Part shown: positions 34,092 through 42,878 of the stretch, one piece after another | How the letters are laid out: each line of letters opens with the position of its first letter | Numbering within the stretch: the stretch's first letter is position 1 | Source of the DNA: Thermoanaerobaculales bacterium | Lineage (GTDB): Bacteria; Acidobacteriota; Thermoanaerobaculia; Thermoanaerobaculales; Sulfomarinibacteraceae | Length of the DNA: 64,000 nucleotides | Reading direction: 5' to 3' | NCBI GenBank assembly: GCA_035358815.1 | Contig: DAOPQC010000011.1 | Coordinates: 69,390-133,389 of the forward strand | Translations under genes and position numbers: made by a program | Notes under the pieces: model-generated | Seen by the model: the letters and a program-made list of their open reading frames with translations, nothing else | The model's database searches: none | What the model was told of the DNA's origin: nothing

Positions 34092-34682
34092 TTAGCAGCC
34101 CCAGGGCAACGCCGTCGCCAGGAAGCGCAGCGGCCACTCGGCCGCCTCGCCGGCATAGTGGACGCCGACCCGCGGGCCGCGGCGGATCCGGCGCGGGCCG
34201 ACCCGCAACCCGTCGTCGCACAGCCAGAGCCCGCTCGGCCGATCACAGACGTCGATCCCGTCATCGTCGAGCGAGATCGCGAGTGCCTGGCCGAGCTTGC
34301 CCGGCCCATCGGCGAGCGCGCGGTCCGCGATGGCCGGTCCCCGCCGGCGGCGAGCGAGGTCGCGGCCGAGCACGACGGCGCCGCCGCGCAGCAGCACCGC
34401 CTGCCCTGCCCCGCCGCCGACCGTCACCAGGTTGAGGCAGTGGTGCAGGCCGTACACCAGGAAGACATAGGCGTGGCCGGCTTCGCCCCACATGGTCGCC
34501 ACCCGAGGCGTCCGGCGGCCGCCGAAGGTGTGGGCAGCCGGATCGGTCGGCCCCAGGTAGGCCTCGACCTCGTGCAGGCGCACCGCGACCGTGCCTTCCC
34601 TGGTCCGCCTCACCAGCAGCTTGCCGAGCAGGTCACGCGCCACCCGGACGGTCGGGCGCTGATAGAATTCGCGTCCCAGCAC
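34092..34682 (-). CDS. 3-methyladenine (alkyladenine) DNA glycosylase, AAG/MPG family
   Basis: It removes alkylated purines from DNA. The family signature is intact: RDLLGKLLVRR, LHEVEAYLGPTDPAAHTFGGRR (metal-free catalytic Glu in VEAY), YVFLVYGLHHCLNLV, and AVLLRGGAV. I list the GTG at 34682 because the domain begins FYQRPTVRVARDLL, giving 196 aa, the usual bacterial length; an ATG at 34727 would overlap the divergent epimerase start. No good ribosome site supports either choice. Confidence 0.88.
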   Translation of the reverse strand: MLGREFYQRPTVRVARDLLGKLLVRRTREGTVAVRLHEVEAYLGPTDPAAHTFGGRRTPRVATMWGEAGHAYVFLVYGLHHCLNLVTVGGGAGQAVLLRGGAVVLGRDLARRRRGPAIADRALADGPGKLGQALAISLDDDGIDVCDRPSGLWLCDDGLRVGPRRIRRGPRVGVHYAGEAAEWPLRFLATALPWGC

Positions 34683-34725
34683 TGTGGCTGTGGTCAGCGC
34701 TCGTCGGCCGAGGAGGTTGCCAGGC

Positions 34726-35661
34726 ATGAGCTCAACCATCTGCGTCACCGGCGGTGCCGGTTTCATCGGCAGCCACGTCGCCGAGGCCCTGGTCGCCAGC
34801 GGTCATCGGGTGATCATACTCGACGATCTGTCGAGCGGCCGGCGCGAGAACGTGCCGGCGGGCGCCGAGCTCGCGGTGCTCGACGTGCGCAGCCGTGAGG
34901 CCGCTGACCTGGTGGTCGCCCGCGGCGTCGAGATTCTCGTCCACCACGCCGCGCAGATGGACGTCCGCCGGTCGGTCGAGGACCCACGCTTCGACGCCGA
35001 CGTCAACATCCTCGGCCTGCTCAACCTGCTCGAGGCGGCGCGGCGCGGGCGAGTCCGCCAGGTCGTGCTCGCCTCGACCGGCGGCGCGATCTACGGCGAG
35101 CAGGATGCCTTCCCGGCCGGCGAGGACCACCCGGTGCGGCCGCTGTCCCCGTACGGCGTCGCCAAGCTCGCCAGCGAGCGCTACCTGTACTTCTACCACC
35201 AGCAGTACGGGCTCGACGCGACCTGCCTGCGCTATGCCAACGTCTACGGCCCCCGCCAGAACCCGCACGGCGAGGCCGGGGTGGTCGCGATCTTCCTCCA
35301 CCGCCTGCTCGCCGGCCAACAGCCGGTGATCAACGGCGACGGCCTGCAGACCCGGGACTACGTCTTCGTCGGCGACGTCGTCAACGCCAACCTCGCCGCC
35401 ATCGGCCGACCGGCCTTCGGCATCTTCAACGTCGGCACCGGCATCGAGACCGACGTCAACACGCTGTTCGCCCACCTCCACCGGGCGATCGGCAGCGGGC
35501 CGGCGGCGGTCCACGGCCCGGGCAAGCCGGGCGAGCAGCTTCGCTCCTCGATCAGCTCGGCCCTGCTCGAGCGCGAGCTCGGGGTCGTGATCGCGACCCC
35601 GCTCGCCGACGGCCTCGCCCGCACCGCGGTCTGGTTCCGGGATCACGCGGCGCGCGGCTGA
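34726..35661 (+). CDS. galE: NAD-dependent epimerase/dehydratase, UDP-glucose 4-epimerase-like
   Basis: An extended SDR enzyme of 311 aa. The NAD loop is VTGGAGFIGSHVAEALV (residues 7-23); the catalytic YxxxK is in LSPYGVAKLASERYL, with the Ser/Thr in LASTGGAIYGE. YANVYGPRQNPHGEAGVVA is typical of GalE/RmlB relatives. An AGGAGG site fixes the ATG at 34726, and a TAGAAT -10 sits near 34662. It probably interconverts UDP-sugars for surface polysaccharide; the exact substrate is uncertain, so the symbol is provisional. Confidence 0.85.
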   Translation: MSSTICVTGGAGFIGSHVAEALVASGHRVIILDDLSSGRRENVPAGAELAVLDVRSREAADLVVARGVEILVHHAAQMDVRRSVEDPRFDADVNILGLLNLLEAARRGRVRQVVLASTGGAIYGEQDAFPAGEDHPVRPLSPYGVAKLASERYLYFYHQQYGLDATCLRYANVYGPRQNPHGEAGVVAIFLHRLLAGQQPVINGDGLQTRDYVFVGDVVNANLAAIGRPAFGIFNVGTGIETDVNTLFAHLHRAIGSGPAAVHGPGKPGEQLRSSISSALLERELGVVIATPLADGLARTAVWFRDHAARG

Positions 35662-35780
35662 CTGCTCTCACTCGCTTCCGCGCCCGGGGAAGCTGCCATG
35701 ACCGGGCGGCGCCGCGAGCCGAACGGTCCCCGTTCCCACGCCTCCCTCGTGATGGTGTATGGTCGGCGTTGAGGCACTCC

Positions 35781-36401
35781 GTGGATCAGCCGGTGATGCG
35801 CTACTCGCTGTCGAGCGGCCGGCGGCCGCTGCCGAACCGCTCCGGCTGCTACGTGACCGCCGGCATCCTCGCCGTCATCGCTCTGGTCGCCGTTCTCGAG
35901 CTCACCCGCGGCGGGACGCCGCCGCCTGCCGCGGCCTCGCCCACCCCGACCGTCGCACCACCCGCCACGCCTGCCCCGAGCGCCACCCCGCCCCGGCCCG
36001 AGGAGCACGCCTCGGACTGGGTCACCGCGGTGGCGCCGACGACGACCCCGACGCCGTGGCTGCCGGCGGCGCCGGCCGCGCCCCGGCGCAGGGGGCCGAG
36101 CCCGACCCCCTCGGCGGCGAGCTGCCTCAGCGCCACCTACGAGGCCGAGCAGTCCCTGGCCTCGTGGGGAAACGTGCTGATCACCGTCCGGGCCACCAAC
36201 CGCTGCCGCCGGGTGCTGCAGCCGACCGACGTGATGTTCCGGGTCTCGGGCTTTCGCGACGGCGACCTCATCCAGACCGCCCAGGGGAGCCCGTTCGAGG
36301 AGATCTGGCCGGGCCGCTCGACCGACTTCGGCATCGGGCTGCCCGGTTCGCTCGACTGGTACGACCGGATCACGGTCGAGATCATCGACTCGAAGCGTTA
36401 G
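35781..36401 (+). CDS. Membrane-anchored protein with Pro/Thr linker and C-terminal beta domain
   Basis: After a short basic N-terminus there is one transmembrane helix (YVTAGILAVIALVAVLEL, residues about 25-42), then a Pro/Ala/Thr-rich linker to about residue 110. A ~95-residue extracytoplasmic beta domain with two Cys follows (ASCLSATYEAEQ...NRCRRVL), likely disulfide-bonded. I did not recognise the domain. The GTG at 35781 has GAGG 7 nt upstream; TTG 35769 and ATG 35793 are alternatives. The last 13 bases including the stop form the left arm of the hairpin repeat at 36389. Confidence 0.65.
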   Translation: MDQPVMRYSLSSGRRPLPNRSGCYVTAGILAVIALVAVLELTRGGTPPPAAASPTPTVAPPATPAPSATPPRPEEHASDWVTAVAPTTTPTPWLPAAPAAPRRRGPSPTPSAASCLSATYEAEQSLASWGNVLITVRATNRCRRVLQPTDVMFRVSGFRDGDLIQTAQGSPFEEIWPGRSTDFGIGLPGSLDWYDRITVEIIDSKR

Positions 36402-36479
36402 GGCAGAGGCCCCAACGCGATGCCGGGTCCAGGCGTGTCCGACCTCTGCCCTCACGCTTCGAGACGGACGCGCTGCGCG
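36389..36479. repeat. Hairpin repeat, copy B, overlapping a stop codon
   Basis: 36389-36409 pairs with 36443-36463 (21 bp, one mismatch) around a 33-nt loop starting CCCCAACGCG; the right arm is followed by GGACGCGCTGCGCGCAT. Loop start, inner stem and 3' tail match copy A at 982-1081, but the outer arms differ and match the flanking gene end. Confidence 0.75.
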
Positions 36480-36653
36480 CATTCTCGTGCACAGCTTGCG
36501 GCCAACATCGCAGTGCGATGCAGGACCAGGAAGACTCCATCAACGATTCGGCCGTCGCAGGCCGCGACGTCGAAGCATCTCACCCCACCCCGGAGACGAT
36601 TCCGGCACGCAGGAAGATACCGTCCGGGGTAGCATGAGCCGGGGAGAATCGCC

Positions 36654-37817
36654 ATGGATGGTCTGTCTGCCGATGAGCTGGTCCAGCTGATCCTGCGGGT
36701 CTTCAAGCCCGCCTCCCGCGACCGACGGCTGGCGGTCCTGATCGACCTGCCGGACCGTGCGCTGCCGGACCGTGACGAGTGGCGCGCCCGCCGCGCCCTG
36801 GCGGCCGGCTGGGTCCGCGCGCTGGCGGCGGCCCGCGACACCTGCGGGCTCGAGGTTGAGCTCTTCGCCTACCGCAACGTGCGCTCCAACAACGCCGAGC
36901 TCCCGGCCATGGCCTGGCCGGTCGATCCCGGCCGCCTGCCCGCGACCGCCGACGAGCTCGCCGACGAGCGATCGCTGCCCCTGGACGATGTGCTCGCGGG
37001 CCACCGCCTGGTCATGGCGCCCACCGAGCTGTCGGCCACCGCGCCGCTCAAGCGCCTTGCGCCGCGGCTCGGTTTCCGGGCGGCGACCATGCCGGGCTTC
37101 ACGGCGGCGATGGTGCCGGCGCTCCGCCTCGACTACGGCGAGGTGGACCGGAGGGTGCGCCTCCTCAAGGGGCTGCTCGACCGCGCCGAGGCTGCCGACC
37201 TCGCGTTCCTGGTCGACGGATCGCGGCGCGCCGAGCTCCACATCGACCTCCGCCACCGGGCGGCCCACGCCTCGAGCGGGCTGCTGCACGAGCCCGGCAT
37301 CGCCGGCAACCTCCCCTCGGGCGAGGCCTACATCGTGCCCTACGAGGGCGAGCATCCCGGCGACCCGAGCCGGACCTCCGGCGAGCTGCCGATCCAGCTC
37401 GGCGACGACGTGGTCATCTACCGGATGGAGGCCAACCAGGCAGTCGCCGTCCAGGGCGACGGCCTCATTGCGGACACCGCCCGGCGAACCCTGGCGGCCG
37501 AGCCGGCCACCGGCAACCTCGCCGAGCTCGGGCTCGGGGTGCTGGCCGAGCTCGGGGTGCGGCCGATCGGCCAGCTCCTGCTCGACGAGAAGCTCGGCCT
37601 GCACCTCGCGTTCGGCCGCAGCGACCACTTCGGCGGCCGGGTCGGGCCCTCCGACTTCAGCCGGCCCGAGGCCGTGATCCACCAGGACCACGTGTTCCTG
37701 CCCGAGCTGCAGCCGCGAGTCGAGTCGGCGCTGGTCGAGCTTGTGATGCCGGACGGCGCCCGCCTCGAGCTGATGCGAGACGGGCACTACACGGTGTCTT
37801 TCGACGGGGGGTCATGA
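36654..37817 (+). CDS. Aminopeptidase, peptidase M29-like
   Basis: The 387-aa protein has the C-terminal metal-site motifs of the M29 leucyl aminopeptidases: GNLPSGEAYIVPYEGE (first Glu), GNLAELGLG (second Glu), EKLGLHLAFGRSDHFGG (His) and HQDHVF (His/Asp), in the right order and spacing. The N-terminal half is divergent from AmpS-type enzymes. It should be a cytoplasmic two-metal exopeptidase. A GGGGAG site precedes the ATG, and a TAGCAT -10 lies about 20 nt upstream. The 252-bp gap before it holds the hairpin repeat. Confidence 0.75.
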   Translation: MDGLSADELVQLILRVFKPASRDRRLAVLIDLPDRALPDRDEWRARRALAAGWVRALAAARDTCGLEVELFAYRNVRSNNAELPAMAWPVDPGRLPATADELADERSLPLDDVLAGHRLVMAPTELSATAPLKRLAPRLGFRAATMPGFTAAMVPALRLDYGEVDRRVRLLKGLLDRAEAADLAFLVDGSRRAELHIDLRHRAAHASSGLLHEPGIAGNLPSGEAYIVPYEGEHPGDPSRTSGELPIQLGDDVVIYRMEANQAVAVQGDGLIADTARRTLAAEPATGNLAELGLGVLAELGVRPIGQLLLDEKLGLHLAFGRSDHFGGRVGPSDFSRPEAVIHQDHVFLPELQPRVESALVELVMPDGARLELMRDGHYTVSFDGGS

Positions 37818-37871
37818 CCAGCGAGCGGCCGGCCATCGGATCGACACGCGCGGGCGAGCCCGCCCGCGGCC

Positions 37872-37988
37872 TCAGCCGGCCATCGCGCCCAGCACGAGCA
37901 CGATCAGGAAGACGGCGCCCACTACCAGCGGGAGCAGGACGCTCTGCCCTGCCGGCCGCACCTCGCCCGGTTCATCTCTCAGGTCCAC
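37872..37988 (-). CDS. Tiny tail-anchored membrane protein (38 aa)
   Basis: The GTG at 37988 is preceded by GGAGG at 5-nt spacing. The protein is a polar 16-residue head (VDLRDEPGEVRPAGQS) and a single C-terminal transmembrane helix (LLPLVVGAVFLIVLVLGAMA). It lies 223 bp downstream of the ubiB-like gene on the same strand. It is too short for routine gene finding; the ribosome site and clean topology support it. No function is known. Confidence 0.55.
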   Translation of the reverse strand: MDLRDEPGEVRPAGQSVLLPLVVGAVFLIVLVLGAMAG

Positions 37989-38211
37989 TCGCCCCTCCGC
38001 GCGGTCGACGTCGTCCGGCGACTGGTCACGCCCACGCGCCCGGCCACGCTCGTCGGCGCATGATACGTCACCTTGTTCGGATCGCAAACCGGCCATCGAT
38101 CGGACTCCCTCGGACGGCTCGAGGCTGGCCCCACGGCTGTGCCGCAGTGCGCTCGCGGCCCCATCCGCCTGGGACCATCGTCACGGTAGATTGTGGCAAG
38201 GATGTGGCAGG

Positions 38212-39903
38212 TCAATCGCCGCGGCGAAGCGGGAGCAGGAGGCCGAGGGCGAGCAGCGGCGCCGCCACCATCCAAGGGCCGCCGAAGACGACCAGGATCG
38301 CCCCCGTGACCAGGCAGAAGCCGCCGAACACCGTCGCCCGCATCCCGCGCAGCGGCGGCAGCGGCTGGCGGCGGTTCTGCTGTTCCAGGTAACGCACCGT
38401 CTCGCTGACCAGGGCCGGGATCCGCAGGGCGGCGTCGAGGAGCTCCGGCGCGAGGTCCCTCGCCTCGCGGACCAGCCGCTGCGGCGAGAGCTGCTGGCGG
38501 AAGATGCGGCCGATGTGGCGGGCCGAAACCTCGGTGACGTTGAACTCGCGGTCGAGCAGGTAGCCGACGCCCTCGTAGGTGACCAGCGCCTTGACCATGA
38601 GGACCATCTCGACCGGGAAGTACAGGTTGTGGCGGGCGCCGAGGCGGGTCGCCTCGAGGATCAGCAGCGCCAGCGAGAAGTTCTCGAAGGTGGCATCGCG
38701 CCGCCAGCGCCGGCACAGCTCCCGCACCGCCCGCCGGAAGGCCAGGGCGTCGGCGCCGCGCTCGGGATGGGCGACGTCGGCGAGGTGGCGCGCGGCGGAG
38801 TCGAAGTTCTCCATCACCAGGCTGTGGTACAGGTTCATCAGGTTGTGGCGGAGCGCCGGGTCGATCCGCCCCACCATCCCCAGGTCGATGAAGCCGATCT
38901 TCCGGTCGGGCAGGACGAGCAGGTTTCCGGGATGGAGATCGGCGTGGAAGAAGCCGTCCTCGTACAGCATGCGAATGATGGCGGTGGCGCCGAGGTCGAT
39001 CAGGCTGCGGCGCTCGTCGAGCGTCATCGCCGCGACCGCCTCGGAGCTCGGCTCGACCCCTTCCAGGAAGTCCATGCACAGCACATCGGTGCCCGAGAAC
39101 TCGTGGTACACGGCCGGGAAGACGATGTCCGGCATGTCCGAGAAGTTGGCCCGGAAGGTCTGGGCGTTCTCCGCCTCCCGCACCATGTCGGCCTCGTCCA
39201 GGGTGTAGTCGCAGAACTCGTCGATGATGCGGCGCGGCTGGTAGCGCGGCACGATCACCTCGAGCACGACCCCGACCAGGCGCAGAAGCTCCATGTCGCG
39301 GTAGAGCAGCTCGCGGATGCCGGGCTTGACGACCTTCAGCAGCACCTGCTCGCCGCTGTGAGTGCGCGCGCGGTGGCTCTGCGCGATCGACGCCGACCCC
39401 AGCGGCTCCGGGTCGACCTCGGCGAACATGTCGTCGAGCGGCCGGCCCAGGTCGGCCTCGATCACCTCGGCGATCGCGTCGAATGACACCGGCGGCAGGT
39501 GGCTGAGCAGGCCGCGCAGCTCGACGGTCACCACCTCGGGCAGGATGTCGAGGCGCAGGCTGAGAATCTGCCCGAGCTTGATGTACGTCGGGCCGAGGAT
39601 CTCGAGCCGCCGCCGGAGCTGGGCCGGGAACGGCAGCGCCGCGATCTCACGGCTGATGAACCGGCGGCTGATCCACGCCGCGATCCGATGCAGGGTGAAG
39701 AGCATCCCGCGGGCGCCGCGCTGCCGGCGGTCGGCCACCCGGCTCGCGTAGCCGCCGAGCAGCAGCAGCACGAAATGGCGCAGCGTGGTCCGGCCGCGCC
39801 GGGCGAGCGCGGGCATGCCGCCGGCGGCCCGTCGCCGCGCGCGGCGACGGCTCGACCCGGACCGCGACGCCGGCCCGGCTACGGTGGCAGGGCTGCTCTC
39901 CAC
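38212..39903 (-). CDS. ubiB: ABC1/UbiB/AarF family atypical kinase
   Basis: The 563-aa protein shows the UbiB hallmarks: the KxGQ motif in PTYIKLGQILSLR (residues about 104-116), a variant A-rich loop GSASIAQSHRA, VLLKVVKPG (ATP-binding Lys), FFHADLHPGNLL and IDLGMVG. The C-terminus (residues 515-560) has two hydrophobic helices for membrane anchoring. UbiB proteins are ATPases needed for ubiquinone synthesis or lipid trafficking; no quinone gene is adjacent here. The listed GTG start follows no clear ribosome site; the ATG at codon 30 is an alternative. Confidence 0.9.
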   Translation of the reverse strand: MESSPATVAGPASRSGSSRRRARRRAAGGMPALARRGRTTLRHFVLLLLGGYASRVADRRQRGARGMLFTLHRIAAWISRRFISREIAALPFPAQLRRRLEILGPTYIKLGQILSLRLDILPEVVTVELRGLLSHLPPVSFDAIAEVIEADLGRPLDDMFAEVDPEPLGSASIAQSHRARTHSGEQVLLKVVKPGIRELLYRDMELLRLVGVVLEVIVPRYQPRRIIDEFCDYTLDEADMVREAENAQTFRANFSDMPDIVFPAVYHEFSGTDVLCMDFLEGVEPSSEAVAAMTLDERRSLIDLGATAIIRMLYEDGFFHADLHPGNLLVLPDRKIGFIDLGMVGRIDPALRHNLMNLYHSLVMENFDSAARHLADVAHPERGADALAFRRAVRELCRRWRRDATFENFSLALLILEATRLGARHNLYFPVEMVLMVKALVTYEGVGYLLDREFNVTEVSARHIGRIFRQQLSPQRLVREARDLAPELLDAALRIPALVSETVRYLEQQNRRQPLPPLRGMRATVFGGFCLVTGAILVVFGGPWMVAAPLLALGLLLPLRRGD

Positions 39904-40025
39904 TATCCCATTCGGCGGGCTCGTCCCGCGACGTCCTCCACGCTGCCCGTCGTGTCCAGCTGCCTCAGGGTCAGGGACGGAATCGCCGCTCGGAGATTCC
40001 GTTTCTTCGCAGCGCGAGAAGCCAT
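39903..40025 (-). CDS. Possible 40-aa basic peptide upstream of ubiB
   Basis: MASRAAKKRNLRAAIPSLTL... is open from 40025 and its TAG overlaps the ubiB GTG (TAGTG), which looks like translational coupling. However, the ATG sits within a TAGAAT -10-like sequence and there is no ribosome site. It may be chance or an unrecognised leader peptide. Confidence 0.25.
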   Translation of the reverse strand: MASRAAKKRNLRAAIPSLTLRQLDTTGSVEDVAGRARRMG

Positions 40026-40090
40026 TCTATCCCGAACCCCGGCGGCGTGCTCGGCGCGCCGAGCGCGGATATGACGAAACAGCGGCACGT

Positions 40091-40281
40091 GCCCGTTCCC
40101 GTGCCCGTTCCCGTGCCCGCCCGTTTGCTCCGCCCTCGAGAGCGCTTCGCGCCGATTCTCTGAAAGCGCTCCCCGAGGGAGCCACCTTTTGAGCTGGCGT
40201 TCGGGAACGGGAACGGGAACGGGAACGGATTCGCAGCGGGTGGGGGGTGCTGGATCCTATGCCCGAGATCCTATCCCCTGG
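40091..40281. repeat. Foldback intergenic element (ubiB-enoyl-CoA hydratase gap)
   Basis: Left arm GCCCGTTCCCGTGCCCGTTC (40091-40120). The core (GCTTCGCGCCGATTCTCTGA, 40145-40180) is shared with the element at 29360. The right arm is CGGGAACGGGAACGGGAACG (40203-40230) and the right end GATCCTATCCCCTGG (40267-40281). The -10 box of the next gene (TAGTAT, 40298-40303) lies just past its right end. Confidence 0.75.
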
Positions 40282-40320
40282 TTCTGTGGGGGCGGGATAG
40301 TATGGAGCCCGGAGGTGGCC

Positions 40321-41097
40321 ATGATCGCGATCCATGATCACGGGGCGGTGCGAGAGCTGCAGCTGTCGCGGCCGCCGGTGAACGCCCTCGACTCGGAGCT
40401 CCTGTCGGCCCTGATCGAGGCGATCGGCGCAGCCTCGAGCGAGGGAGCTGGCGCGCTCGTCATCTCCGGGTCGCAGGGGATGTTCACGGCCGGCCTCGAC
40501 ATTCCCGCCCTGCTCCGGCTGGACCGCGCCGAGCTGTCGGCCGCGCTCGGCGTCTTCTTCGACGCGATGGAGGCGCTGGCGGCGAGCCCGGTCCCGGTGG
40601 CGGCGGCGATCACCGGCCACAGCCCGGCCGGCGGCTTCGTGCTGGCCATGTTCTGCGACTGGAGGGTGATGGCCGACGGACCGTTCGGCATCGGCCTCAA
40701 CGAGGTCCGGGTCGGGATCCCGATGCCGTGGACCGTGGCCGAGAGCGTGGAGCGCCTCGTCGGCCCCCGCCGAGCCGCCGAGCTGTGCACCACCGGCCGC
40801 CTGCTGAGCCCGGCGGAGGCGCTGCGGATCGGCGCGGTCGACGCGGTCGTGCCGCCCGGCGAGGTGGTGGCAGAGGCCTGCCGGTGGTGCGGCGAGCTGG
40901 TGACGCTGCCGGCGCGGGCGCTGCGCCTGACCAGGGAGGCGGTGCGTTCGGAGCTCGTCGAGCTGGTCCGCAGCAACCGCGCCCGTGACCGCGAGCGGCT
41001 GCTCACCGAGTGGTTCCGGCCGGAAACCCAGGAGGCGCTCAACCGGATGGTGGCCCGGATCAAGGGGGCCCCCACCCGGCCAGGATCTGGGATCTAG
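40321..41097 (+). CDS. Enoyl-CoA hydratase/isomerase family protein
   Basis: A crotonase-fold protein of 258 aa. LSRPPVNALDSELLSALIEA, VISGSQGMFTAGLDIPAL (CoA-binding oxyanion loop) and ITGHSPAGGFVLAMFCDWRV are diagnostic. The usual catalytic Glu positions of hydratase are partly replaced (the second loop is GIPMPW), so a delta-3,2-enoyl-CoA isomerase role is as likely as hydratase. GGAGG precedes the ATG. Its last five codons and stop (GGATCTGGGATCTAG) coincide with the left end of the next repeat element. Confidence 0.85.
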   Translation: MIAIHDHGAVRELQLSRPPVNALDSELLSALIEAIGAASSEGAGALVISGSQGMFTAGLDIPALLRLDRAELSAALGVFFDAMEALAASPVPVAAAITGHSPAGGFVLAMFCDWRVMADGPFGIGLNEVRVGIPMPWTVAESVERLVGPRRAAELCTTGRLLSPAEALRIGAVDAVVPPGEVVAEACRWCGELVTLPARALRLTREAVRSELVELVRSNRARDRERLLTEWFRPETQEALNRMVARIKGAPTRPGSGI

Positions 41098-41315
41098 GGG
41101 ATAGAATCTCGCCCCCACCCACGCGCGTCCGCGCCCGAGCAGCCTGCCCTGAGCGAGCGGCGCTGCAGCGCCGCGAGTCGAAGGGTCCCCGGCGTCCCGG
41201 TGGGCACCGTCCTCCCCCGAGGTCAGCTCGCCCCCGCCAGTGACGACTTCGTTCACCACACCGCCGCCTCCGCAGTGCTTCCCGTTCCCGTCCCCGTTCC
41301 CGTTCCCGTTGCGGG
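41080..41315. repeat. Foldback element left half plus hexamer tract
   Basis: It begins CCAGGATCTGGGATCTAGGG inside the 3' end of the preceding gene. A GGCGCTGCAGCGCC palindrome lies near 41160, and a CCCGTTCCCG hexamer tract at 41279-41310. No right end was seen. This and the following 160 bp of the 382-bp gap hold no gene. Confidence 0.55.
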
Positions 41316-41479
41316 TAAGGCCATTTGTCCAGGCCACTTGCACTCGCCGCGGGGACCGGACGGGGCCACCAGCGGCAGCGACCGCGCGGGAATCGGACAT
41401 CGTCATCCGCGCCTGGCATCGGAGTTGCTAACCTGGAGCGTGGGCCCGGCCGTTGGGGCCGCCCAAGAAGGAGGATGCC

Positions 41480-42193
41480 ATGCGACTCGCGCTGACTCGG
41501 ACCGGGATCCTCGCGGTGCTGATCGTGACCGCCGCCGCCGTGACGGCCGAGGCCCAGGGGAACTGGCGACCGGGAGACTTCGGCTCGGCCCGCTTCCGGC
41601 TCGGCCTGTTCGAGCCCGAGGGCGACTCCGCATACTGGGACGACACCTTCAGCGTCTTCACCGGCGCGGCCGGCGACTTCCAGGACCTGACGATCGGGCT
41701 TGACTACCTGTGGCGAACCTCGGCCCGTACCGGCATCCAGTTCGGCACCAGCTTCTACGGTGGGGAGACGACCCAGGCCTACCTCGACTACGTCGACCTC
41801 GACGGCTGGGACATCTCCCACGTCACGTCGCTGGACACCTGGGACGTCAGCGCGGCGTACGTGGTGCGCTTCGGCGACGGCGGCTCGGCGGTCATCCCCT
41901 ACCTGGGGGCCGGCGGCGGCTTCATCTTCTGGACCCTCGAGGAGGCCGGCGACTTCATCGACTTCGCGAGCCCCGACCAGGAGGTCTACTTCGGCATCTA
42001 TCAGGCCGAGGGGTGGACCTGGGAGGCGTTCGGCCTGGTCGGCGTCGACATCCCGGTCGGGTACAGCTGGTCGTTCTTCGGCGAGGGGCGCTACCGGTAT
42101 GCCGACGACGAGCTCGGCGACGACTTCGGCGGCTTCGGCACGCTCGACCTCTCCGGCTGGGAGCTCGCGCTCGGCCTGGCTTGGAACTTCTGA
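41480..42193 (+). CDS. Outer-membrane beta-barrel protein
   Basis: AAGGAGG precedes the ATG. A signal peptide (residues 1-26, ending AEAQG) is followed by alternating aromatic/polar strands typical of an 8-10-stranded barrel (YLWRTSARTGIQFGTSFYGG; WSFFGEGRYRYADDELG), and the chain ends in a terminal Phe (LALGLAWNF), the BAM recognition signature. 237 aa. It is similar in style to OmpW/opacity-type porins; function is unknown. It precedes the nuo cluster but is separated from it by a promoter. Confidence 0.78.
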   Translation: MRLALTRTGILAVLIVTAAAVTAEAQGNWRPGDFGSARFRLGLFEPEGDSAYWDDTFSVFTGAAGDFQDLTIGLDYLWRTSARTGIQFGTSFYGGETTQAYLDYVDLDGWDISHVTSLDTWDVSAAYVVRFGDGGSAVIPYLGAGGGFIFWTLEEAGDFIDFASPDQEVYFGIYQAEGWTWEAFGLVGVDIPVGYSWSFFGEGRYRYADDELGDDFGGFGTLDLSGWELALGLAWNF

Positions 42194-42270
42194 CGATCGA
42201 GGCGGCGGCCCACGGCCGCACGTGGCGCCGCCGCCGACGCCCGCCGTCCCCACCCGACAGCGGATCCACG

Positions 42271-42276
42271 TATAAT
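42271..42276 (+). promoter_or_regulatory. -10 box of the nuoB-CD-I operon
   Basis: A perfect TATAAT, with no good -35 at 17 bp. It would give an ~80-nt leader before nuoB. Confidence 0.45.
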
Positions 42277-42362
42277 CTGCCGACCGCGCCGAGTCCCGCC
42301 GGGGACTACCGGAGCGGCTCGACGGGTTGTCTCTCGATGACGGCCCGCCGGAGGGTGCCCAC

Positions 42363-42878
42363 ATGCGTCAACCCGATGGAAGCTCGACCGTGCTCACGAC
42401 CAGGCTCGACGCGATGCTGGGCTGGGTGCGCAAGAACAGCCTGTGGCCGCTCCCTTTCGGCACCGCCTGCTGCGCGATCGAGTTCATGTCGACGATCTCG
42501 TCACACTACGACATCTCGCGCTTCGGGGCCGAGGTGGTGCGCTTCTCCCCCCGCCAGGCGGACCTGATGATCGTCGCCGGGACGATCACCGACAAGATGG
42601 CGCCGGTGGTCAAGCGCGTCTACGACCAGATGGCCGAGCCGAAGTACGTGATCTCGATGGGCGCCTGCGCGTGCACCGGCGGCTTCTACCGCGCCTACCA
42701 CGTGGTCCAGGGCGTCGACGAGTTCGTCCCGGTCGACATCTACGTTCCAGGCTGTCCCCCCACCCCGGAGGCGCTGATCCACGGCATCCTGCGCCTCCAG
42801 GAGATGATCCAGCGCGGAGAAACCCACTATGACCGTCTCAAGTCTGCAAGCGCCGGCCCCGCCGCACCCTCTGTCTGA
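42363..42878 (+). CDS. nuoB: NADH-quinone oxidoreductase subunit B
   Basis: NuoB carries iron-sulfur cluster N2, the last electron carrier before quinone. The ligands are visible: tandem Cys in FGTACCAIEFM (36-37), a Cys in MGACACTGG and one in VPGCPPTPEAL. 171 aa. GGAGG precedes the ATG at 42363. It overlaps nuoCD by 50 bp. Confidence 0.95.
   Translation: MRQPDGSSTVLTTRLDAMLGWVRKNSLWPLPFGTACCAIEFMSTISSHYDISRFGAEVVRFSPRQADLMIVAGTITDKMAPVVKRVYDQMAEPKYVISMGACACTGGFYRAYHVVQGVDEFVPVDIYVPGCPPTPEALIHGILRLQEMIQRGETHYDRLKSASAGPAAPSV

Noticed and set aside
40091..40230. Hexamer tracts as a possible CRISPR array
   Set aside because: Units are 6 bp without unique spacers of constant length, arms are inverted relative to each other, and no cas gene is present in the window.
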